13,963 nt of DNA from Bog-756 sp049521915 (GTDB lineage Bacteria > Actinomycetota > Acidimicrobiia > Acidimicrobiales > RAAP-2): NCBI GenBank assembly GCA_049521915.1, contig JBEKOI010000085.1:1-13963 (forward strand), in the 5' to 3' direction. The stretch's first letter is position 1. Every line of letters starts with the position of its first letter. Below are positions 6,633-11,749 of the stretch, one piece after another. The position numbers and the translations under genes are program-made. Below the pieces are notes generated by a model. It was not told the origin of the DNA, searched no databases, and was given only the letters and a program-made list of their open reading frames with translations.

Positions 6633-7037
6633 CTAGCTCTTTATTTCGACGTCGGCACGAACGAAGACTTCGAGGAGGTGTTCCGCCCGGCAGTTGATCG
6701 GAGCCCACACGAACAGTTCGGAGTTGGTCAAGTTGCCGAGGAGCACGTGTTGGTCCGTGGAACGCTCCAGTACCTCGGCGTGGAGGTCGAGGGTGCCTCC
6801 GCCCAATGATGATCGATGCTCGAGTCGGACCCACTCGAATTCGCTCCATAGATACTGCACTGTTTCGAGCAGGTCACCGCCCGTCACGAAGAAGTTCACG
6901 TAGTCCGACAGGGCGACAGCACGATCGTCGACGTGGAATTCGCCCTCTGTCACCGTCGTCAGCAGGCCCTCGATCCAACCCGCCGAGGTGAGAAGGTGCC
7001 GCACCTCGCCTCGATCCGTCTCCCGTCTCGGCACCAC
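6633..7037 (-). CDS. Unrecognised protein of about 134 residues
   Basis: I do not recognise a family. The protein is soluble, rather acidic, and has alternating strand-like segments: LLTTVTEGEFHVDDRAVALS, YVNFFVTGGDLLETVQYLW, FEWVRLEHRSSLGGGTLDLH, VLLGNLTNSELFVWAP and LLEVFVRADVEI. This suggests a mostly beta domain with aromatic residues (several Trp and Phe). There is no signal peptide or membrane segment. The start is uncertain: TTG at 7040, GTG at 7037 and GTG at 7034 are consecutive, with no Shine-Dalgarno sequence. A TAAAGT directly upstream (7041-7046, minus strand) could be a -10 element, making a leaderless message. It is convergent with the methyltransferase gene and divergent from the membrane protein gene at 7361. 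Coding is supported by the stop-free frame and balanced composition, not by homology. Confidence 0.55.
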   Translation of the reverse strand: MVPRRETDRGEVRHLLTSAGWIEGLLTTVTEGEFHVDDRAVALSDYVNFFVTGGDLLETVQYLWSEFEWVRLEHRSSLGGGTLDLHAEVLERSTDQHVLLGNLTNSELFVWAPINCRAEHLLEVFVRADVEIKS

Positions 7038-7040
7038 CAA

Positions 7041-7360
7041 ACTTTACCGAAGCCGCCCTGTTTCCACGGGTCATTGCCTTCCGCCCACAGGCACGGAGAC
7101 CCGGCGCCCCGGCCGGGGAGTCGGCCGACGGGCCGAGGGTGTGCCCGAAGATGCATGAGGGTCCCACCTCCTCACCCGTGTCTGAGCTGGTGCGTCCCCA
7201 TGGTCAGGGTACAAAGTACCTTTCCGCCCAATCAGGCGTGAAGCAGGGCCCACGCCCGCGCAAAGTGGGACGTTCGGCCCTATCCGAAAACCCGGTCCCT
7301 GCCCCACGATGGGATGAGTGCCCGACGCCGGGCGACATCCAACGCACAAAGGGAGCAGTA
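7041..7360. other. 320-nt divergent intergenic region
   Basis: No gene is recognised. It contains a 12-nt GC palindrome CCCCGGCCGGGG (7107-7118) and, 2 nt later, a perfect hairpin TCGGCC-GACG-GGCCGA (7121-7136). It also holds the interrupted palindrome GGTACAAAGTACC (7208-7220), and the ribosome-binding site AAAGGGAG just before 7361. Promoters of both flanking genes must lie here, but I could not fix their -35/-10 pairs for the plus strand. An open frame running into the plus-strand gene from 7139 has no convincing protein character. Confidence 0.4.
7208..7220. promoter_or_regulatory. Interrupted palindrome GGTAC-AAA-GTACC, possible operator
   Basis: Perfect 5-bp arms around an AAA centre, in the AT-richer part of the divergent region and about 140 nt upstream of the membrane protein start. 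The form suits a dimeric regulator site, but one 5-bp inverted repeat can also arise by chance and no regulator gene is adjacent. Confidence 0.25.
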
Positions 7361-7996
7361 ATGAAGCGAAACCTATTCGACATGCTGGCCAGCTTCATCG
7401 GCTTGGCCATGGTCATCGTCCTGGTCGTGGCCGGTGGCTTGCTTATGTGGGGTTACAGCTTTGCCAACTCGAACGTCCACAACCAATTGGCCCAACAGCA
7501 GATCACCTTCCCGTCTCAGGCGGCATTTGCCCATGCGAAGGTCGGCACCGAGATCGAGCCGGTCATGATTCCCTACATCGCGAAGTACGCCGGCGAACCA
7601 CTGACCACCGGTCAGCAGGCTGAGGCGTACGCCGACCACTTCATCGCCTACCATCTCCAGGAGATCGGCGGCGGCTTGACCTACGCCCAGCTCTCGTCCC
7701 AGGCCCTGGCCCTGCCCAAGGGATCGCCGGCCTACACGGCCGCCGAAGCCAAGGCCCAGTCGGTGTTCCAAGGCACCACCCTGCGGGGACTGCTCCTCGA
7801 GGCCTACGCCTTCTGGATGTTCGGTCAGATCGCTCTGATCGCCGGTATCGCGGCGTTTGCCCTGGCCTTCTTGATGGCCCTGTTGGTGGCCCTCGGGTTC
7901 TGGCACGCCCGGAGGACCGAGGACACCGAGGAGCTGCAGGTGCACAAGGTGCCGACGGGCAACAAGCCCACGGACAAGGAGCTCGTCGGAGTGTGA
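7361..7996 (+). CDS. Uncharacterised actinobacterial membrane protein with two membrane segments
   Basis: A 211-residue protein starting at an ATG with AAAGGGAG 5 nt upstream. Segment 1 (about residues 10-31, FIGLAMVIVLVVAGGLLMWG) and segment 2 (about 154-180) flank an extracytoplasmic region of ~120 residues. That region contains HNQLAQQQITFPS, KYAGEPLTTGQQAEAYADHF and GGGLTYAQLSSQALALP. The last ~30 residues (WHARRTEDTEELQV...) should be cytoplasmic and charged. From memory, the pattern NSNVH.QLA.Q.I.FP and GQQAEAYA.HFI...L recurs in a family of actinobacterial membrane proteins without assigned function. It appears monocistronic: preceded by a divergent gene and followed by strong hairpins. 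Confidence 0.8.
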   Translation: MKRNLFDMLASFIGLAMVIVLVVAGGLLMWGYSFANSNVHNQLAQQQITFPSQAAFAHAKVGTEIEPVMIPYIAKYAGEPLTTGQQAEAYADHFIAYHLQEIGGGLTYAQLSSQALALPKGSPAYTAAEAKAQSVFQGTTLRGLLLEAYAFWMFGQIALIAGIAAFALAFLMALLVALGFWHARRTEDTEELQVHKVPTGNKPTDKELVGV

Positions 7997-8000
7997 GCCT

Positions 8001-8015
8001 CGCTGCTCCGCAGCG
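8001..8015. terminator. Hairpin 1 after the membrane protein gene
   Basis: CGCTGC-TCC-GCAGCG is a perfect 6-bp stem with a 3-nt loop starting 4 nt after the TGA of the membrane protein gene. It is the first of three hairpins in 116 nt. Confidence 0.4.
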
Positions 8016-8029
8016 CGACTAGCACCACC

Positions 8030-8065
8030 AGATGCCCGGCCCGCTGATCAGCGAGCCGGGCATCT
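8030..8065. terminator. Hairpin 2: 11-bp perfect stem, likely transcription terminator
   Basis: AGATGCCCGGC (8030-8040) and GCCGGGCATCT (8055-8065) are exact reverse complements around a 14-nt loop. The loop contains the 12-nt palindrome CGCTGATCAGCG (8042-8053), so a small inner stem could also form. No T-tract follows, but the stem is strong and lies 33 nt past the stop codon, so terminator function is likely. Confidence 0.6.
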
Positions 8066-8088
8066 GCTCGCCATGAGCCGTCTGCAGG

Positions 8089-8116
8089 TGCCCGACCCGG
8101 GGAACCGGGTCGGGCA
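8089..8116. terminator. Hairpin 3: 12-bp perfect stem with GNRA-type loop
   Basis: TGCCCGACCCGG (8089-8100) and CCGGGTCGGGCA (8105-8116) pair perfectly over a GGAA tetraloop, which fits the very stable GNRA class in RNA. The stem shares TGCCCG/CGGGCA with hairpin 2. It may be a second terminator, or a stabilising or regulatory RNA element upstream of the large secreted protein gene. Confidence 0.55.
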
Positions 8117-8207
8117 GAACGGCATGGGGCGGCCCGAGGGTCGGCAGTTCGTCAATTTTGGTGATGATGCAACGGGTGTTGCCAACTAGCGTGCCTGGAC
8201 GTGCGGA

Positions 8208-8235
8208 GCATGCCCCGACGGGCGGAAGGGCATGC
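8208..8235 (+). repeat. 8-bp inverted repeat in the leader of the large secreted protein gene
   Basis: GCATGCCC (8208-8215) and GGGCATGC (8228-8235) are exact reverse complements with a 12-nt loop. The loop and right arm contain the upstream candidate ribosome-binding site GGAAGGG and the candidate start ATG at 8232; the preferred start, GTG at 8268, lies 32 nt downstream. If folded in the RNA it would block the upstream start or shape the leader. Confidence 0.45.
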
Positions 8236-8267
8236 GGCGGGATAGTCGGCGGCAGGTGGAGGACGCG

Positions 8268-11200
8268 GTGCGCAAACAACGCAACAGGCTCACGATTCGC
8301 CTCTCCGGGACCTTGACGGTACTGATGGCGTCGGTGCTCGGATCCGGGCTGTCACTGGCGTTGCCGTCGGGCGTGCTCGGACCGGCCACCGCAGGAGCCG
8401 ATACACCCGTCTTCAACATCACCTGCACGGGGATCCCCTCTGTCGGGACGGCCACATTCCCCACCACCATCAGGGGGTCCGTCCCGGCAGAGATAGCCAA
8501 CGAATCCAGCTTCACCGTGGTGGGTCATGAATGGCTCGTCACCATTCCGGCCAGCGTCACCGACGTCATCGACAGCACCTACGGGGTCGGTGCCAGCGTC
8601 ACCTCCACCGTCACCACGACGATCGACGCCACCGGCACCATGGAGGGTTCGGAGTCCGAGACGGTCACCTTCGGAGCCACGGCAACTCCCGGCCCCGGGC
8701 ACTCGTTCCAGCTGACCGGGACTCCAGCGTCGGCACCGACCTTCACGGGGACCGGCGCCGACGTGTCGGTCACTCCCGGTGTCACCATCAGCGCGTTCGA
8801 CATCTTCGTCAATTCGAACCCGATAACCCCGTTCCCGTGTACGACACCCACGCCGCCTCCGGTCATCGCCTCGGCGACCGGGGTGCACGACCCCATCGCC
8901 TACGCCACTGGTCCGGGTCCCAACACGATCACCCCGATCGACACGGTCACCGACACGACAGACCCCTCGTTCCAGTTCAACGAGGCCGAGCCGGGTGACA
9001 TCGCCATCACCCCCAACGGTGCCACCGCCTACGTCAGTGGGATCCCCGGAGGCGTGTGGCCGATCGACCTGGCCACGGATACCGAGGGGAGCTCGATCGC
9101 GGCAGGAACCAGCCTCGCCATCACCCCGGACGGGACGACCGTCTATACGACCGACCCCACCGACGCCTCGGTGACCCCGATCGATACCGCGACCAATACG
9201 GCAGAGACCCCGATCAGCGTCGGGAACGGCCCTGATGCCATCGCTGTCACCCCCGACGGCACCACCGCCTACGTGGCCAACGGAACAGACGGCACGGTCA
9301 CGCCGATCAATACGGCCTCCGACACGGCGGGGACCCCGATCAACGTGGGGACCGATCCTGACGCCATCGCCATCACCCCCAACGGAACCACCGCCTACGT
9401 GGCCAATAACGGAGACGACACGGTCACGCCGATCAGCACGGTGTCCAACACGGCGGGAACCCCGATCGACGTCGGGAGTGAGCCCGACGCCGTCGCCATC
9501 ACCCCCAACGGAGCCACGGCCTACGTGGCCAACTACGGGGACAGCACGGTGACCCCGATCAGCACGGCCTCCAACACGGCGGGAAGCCCGATCGACGTCG
9601 GGAGTGAGCCCCATGCTGTGTCGGTGACCCCGAATGGGGCCACGGTAGAGGTGGCCAGCGTGACCGACAACAACGTGACCCCCATCGACACCGCCACCAA
9701 CACCGCCGGGACTCCGATCGGTGCCGGGTTGGATCCGTGGGACATCGCCATCACCCCCGACCAGGCCCCCATCGCCGCCTTGTCGGTGATCCCGAGTGCT
9801 GCAGGTGGCCCCACCTCCTTCGACGCCTCGGGGTCGGTGGCCCCCTCGTCGCCCATCGTCAACTACGCCTGGAACTTCGGTGATGGCAGCGGCACCACCG
9901 ACACCTCCACGCCGACCACCACCCACATCTACGCGGCACCGGGGCCCTACACGGCCACGGTGACCGAGACGGACGCGGCCGGGACCTCGACCAGCCAGGT
10001 CTTCACCGGGCAGACGATGAGCAACAACGGTGACAGCGGGGCCGTGACGTCCGCCACCTTCACCGTCCTCAGCGGGGTGGGGTCCTTCTACGCCTGTGAC
10101 GTGTCCGGGTTCGGGGCCGCTGACGTCCCCGTGGTGGTCAACGAGTCACCGGCGCCACCGTCGAGCATCGACGCCGGAGGTACCTTCTCGACCGATCCGA
10201 CCGCCCAGCTCGCCGTCCCGGCGTCGGTCATCGACCACTTCATCGGCGTCGGTGCCACCTCGCTCACGATCGCATCGCAGACCACAACCCTGGACGGTCG
10301 CTCCTCGGTCGGGGGCCCGCTGAGCGGGGCGGTCAGCCCCGACACCGAATCGGCGTCGGCCACCGACGTCCCCCAGAGCGACTCTTCGCTGGTGCCGGGA
10401 CTCCCTTACATCTACCAGACCACCTACAACCCGGTGACCTGGCAGACCGGACCCGGGCCGGGAGCCGTCTCCTTCGTCCCCGGCGACATCGACGCCGAGG
10501 CCACCTTCGTCATCCACGGGACGCCAACCTCCGAGTCGATCACCTGTACCCCTCCGTCCGGGGTGGCCGCCCTGGGCTCGACCGCGGTGCTGCCGCCGCC
10601 GGCCAACCCCACCCTCCAGGTGGCCTCGGCCACCCCACCGCTCCAGAACCAGGTCAGCCCGGGCACGGACGGTGGTTGGGGGGTCACCATCGCCAACACG
10701 TCCAAGGCCACGGTCACCGGGGTGTCGGCCAGCGTCAGCGTCACCGGCCTGGTGCACCCGCTCACCTACGACCTGACGGCCATGTCGGCGTCAGGGACCA
10801 GCTGCACCGGCGCCGGGGCGGGCAAGGTGACCTGCTCGGTCGGCAGTCTGGCCGCCGGGGCCTCGGATACCCTCAACCTGCTGGTCCTCACCAACGGCCT
10901 CCTCCAGGGAACCACCATCACCGGCGCGGCCATGGTCAGATCGACCAACGCCGGGTCCCAATCCACCACCCTCGGGGGGTTGGGGGTGGTGGTGGTCGAG
11001 GCCGGCAACGGCACCAAGGTGGTGGCCGTCCCGGGCATCGCCGTGGCCAGCACCAAGGCCAAGCTGTCCACTTCCCACGCCTCGGTCACCCTCACCCTGC
11101 CCAAGGCCAAGATCAAGGTGACCAAGAAGGTGGTCACCAGGGCCGAGGCGTTGGCCCTGGCCGTCTCGAGAGCGACCGGCACCACCCTCGTCATCCCCCC

Positions 11201-11579
11201 ACCGGTGGCGGTGACCCTCGAGTCGCTCGCCCCATCGGCTGAGCCGGCGCTGTGCCCGCCGACCGGGAACCTCAGGTGCGAGGGCGACATCGTTCAGGTG
11301 GTGGGCAACTTCTCGGCCTATACCAACAAGGCGGACCCGATCGTGGCCGTGGTCAAGTTCTTCTACGGCACGAAGGTCCCGGCCGGCACCGTCTACTTCC
11401 TCAAGCCCAACGGCAAGACCGTCGACAAGCTCTCCACGTGCAAGAAGACGGCCGGCGGCTACGACACCCCCTGCGTCTCCGGCAAAGAGGTGACCGGCGG
11501 ATCGAAGGCCAACGACACGCTCTACGCCCAGGACACCGTCTACTTCACCGGCAAGGACCCGGCCATGGGCCGTCGGTGA
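8268..11579 (+). CDS. Very large secreted protein: YVTN-type seven-unit propeller, PKD domain, paired beta domains, C-terminal tail domain
   Basis: A 1103-residue protein from the GTG at 8268, chosen because GGTGGAGG lies 5 nt upstream and it gives a normal signal peptide (MRKQRNRLTIRLSG..., hydrophobic core, cleavage after ATAGA, so mature from about residue 45). An ATG at 8232 would add 12 residues but has poor spacing to its ribosome site. Domains: beta domain A (~45-190); seven propeller units (~206-499, consensus AYVAN.GD.TVTPI.TA.NTAGTPI.VG..PDAIAITPNG); a PKD domain (~500-585, NYAWNFGDGSGTT and GPYTATVTETDAAG); beta domain B (~593-765), similar to A (shared TIPASV/AVPASV, GVGA and TTT-D blocks); a DUF11-like domain (~779-898); an Ala/Lys/Val-rich linker (AKLSTSHASVTL, KAKIKVTKKV); and a C-terminal domain (~995-1103) with CEGDIVQVVGNF, FFYGTKVPAGTVYFLKP, KTAGGYDTPCVSG and a terminal GRR. 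No sortase motif or enzyme signature was seen. A surface or adhesive role is inferred. Confidence 0.88.
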   Translation: MRKQRNRLTIRLSGTLTVLMASVLGSGLSLALPSGVLGPATAGADTPVFNITCTGIPSVGTATFPTTIRGSVPAEIANESSFTVVGHEWLVTIPASVTDVIDSTYGVGASVTSTVTTTIDATGTMEGSESETVTFGATATPGPGHSFQLTGTPASAPTFTGTGADVSVTPGVTISAFDIFVNSNPITPFPCTTPTPPPVIASATGVHDPIAYATGPGPNTITPIDTVTDTTDPSFQFNEAEPGDIAITPNGATAYVSGIPGGVWPIDLATDTEGSSIAAGTSLAITPDGTTVYTTDPTDASVTPIDTATNTAETPISVGNGPDAIAVTPDGTTAYVANGTDGTVTPINTASDTAGTPINVGTDPDAIAITPNGTTAYVANNGDDTVTPISTVSNTAGTPIDVGSEPDAVAITPNGATAYVANYGDSTVTPISTASNTAGSPIDVGSEPHAVSVTPNGATVEVASVTDNNVTPIDTATNTAGTPIGAGLDPWDIAITPDQAPIAALSVIPSAAGGPTSFDASGSVAPSSPIVNYAWNFGDGSGTTDTSTPTTTHIYAAPGPYTATVTETDAAGTSTSQVFTGQTMSNNGDSGAVTSATFTVLSGVGSFYACDVSGFGAADVPVVVNESPAPPSSIDAGGTFSTDPTAQLAVPASVIDHFIGVGATSLTIASQTTTLDGRSSVGGPLSGAVSPDTESASATDVPQSDSSLVPGLPYIYQTTYNPVTWQTGPGPGAVSFVPGDIDAEATFVIHGTPTSESITCTPPSGVAALGSTAVLPPPANPTLQVASATPPLQNQVSPGTDGGWGVTIANTSKATVTGVSASVSVTGLVHPLTYDLTAMSASGTSCTGAGAGKVTCSVGSLAAGASDTLNLLVLTNGLLQGTTITGAAMVRSTNAGSQSTTLGGLGVVVVEAGNGTKVVAVPGIAVASTKAKLSTSHASVTLTLPKAKIKVTKKVVTRAEALALAVSRATGTTLVIPPPVAVTLESLAPSAEPALCPPTGNLRCEGDIVQVVGNFSAYTNKADPIVAVVKFFYGTKVPAGTVYFLKPNGKTVDKLSTCKKTAGGYDTPCVSGKEVTGGSKANDTLYAQDTVYFTGKDPAMGRR
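8892..9764 (+). repeat. Seven tandem propeller repeats, mostly 126 nt each
   Basis: Units begin at 8892, 9021, 9135, 9261, 9387, 9513 and 9639; the last five units are exactly 126 nt (42 codons) apart. Each has TTAYVAN..D.TVTPI.TA.NTAGTPI.VG..PDAIAITPNG, the YVTN/NHL-like beta-propeller pattern, with TVTPI where most relatives have VSVID. The copies are close enough at DNA level to suggest expansion by duplication. Seven units are compatible with one closed seven-bladed propeller. Confidence 0.85.
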
Positions 11580-11633
11580 GGAGTCGACAAGAAGAGGTGG
11601 ATTTCGCTTCGGGGAGTAGCCGGCCCGGCGCGA

Positions 11634-11664
11634 GGAGGGAGCGTGAGGCTCTCGAGGTCCCTCC
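11634..11664. terminator. Possible terminator hairpin after the large secreted protein gene
   Basis: GGAGGGA (11634-11640) and TCCCTCC (11658-11664) form a perfect 7-bp stem over a 17-nt loop that can itself form GAG-GCT-CTC. It begins 55 nt after the stop codon and lies just upstream of the candidate promoter of the next gene. Confidence 0.4.
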
Positions 11665-11668
11665 GCCA

Positions 11669-11696
11669 TTGAACTTTCAGAAGGCTTTCTGATAAG
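11669..11696 (+). promoter_or_regulatory. Candidate sigma-70-type promoter upstream of the beta-helix protein gene
   Basis: TTGAAC (11669-11674), a 16-nt spacer and GATAAG (11691-11696) resemble -35 and -10 elements in a local AT-rich patch unusual for this GC-rich window. An inverted repeat TCAGAA-GGCT-TTCTGA (11677-11692) fills the spacer and could be an operator. Transcription would start near 11703, leaving a ~47-nt leader with AGAAGG (11735-11740) before the ATG at 11750. Confidence 0.45.
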
Positions 11697-11749
11697 TAAT
11701 GATCATGGGGGGCTGGGCGACGGCACCCACGGACAGAAGGTGCCAACAC

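Noticed and set aside
7139..7360. Upstream in-frame extension of the membrane protein gene
   Set aside because: The ATG at 7361 has AAAGGGAG correctly spaced and begins directly with the first membrane segment; the upstream part is low-complexity.
7041..7360. tRNA or other structural RNA gene in the intergenic region
   Set aside because: No cloverleaf, T-loop GTTCRANNC or CCA-end pattern was found; only short isolated hairpins are present.
8892..9764. CRISPR array or non-coding tandem repeat
   Set aside because: The period is 126 nt, in frame, with repeat-to-repeat variation at third codon positions and a clear protein consensus; there are no short direct repeats with unique spacers.
8352..9926. 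Minus-strand open frame of about 524 codons under the propeller region
   Set aside because: It is a repetitive Gly/Arg/Asp/Val mirror of the plus-strand tandem repeats; the plus-strand protein has a signal peptide and clear domains.
10791..11669. Minus-strand open frame of about 292 codons opposite the end of the large secreted protein
   Set aside because: Its composition (Gly/His/Arg/Leu-rich) and position opposite a conserved C-terminal domain indicate a shadow frame.
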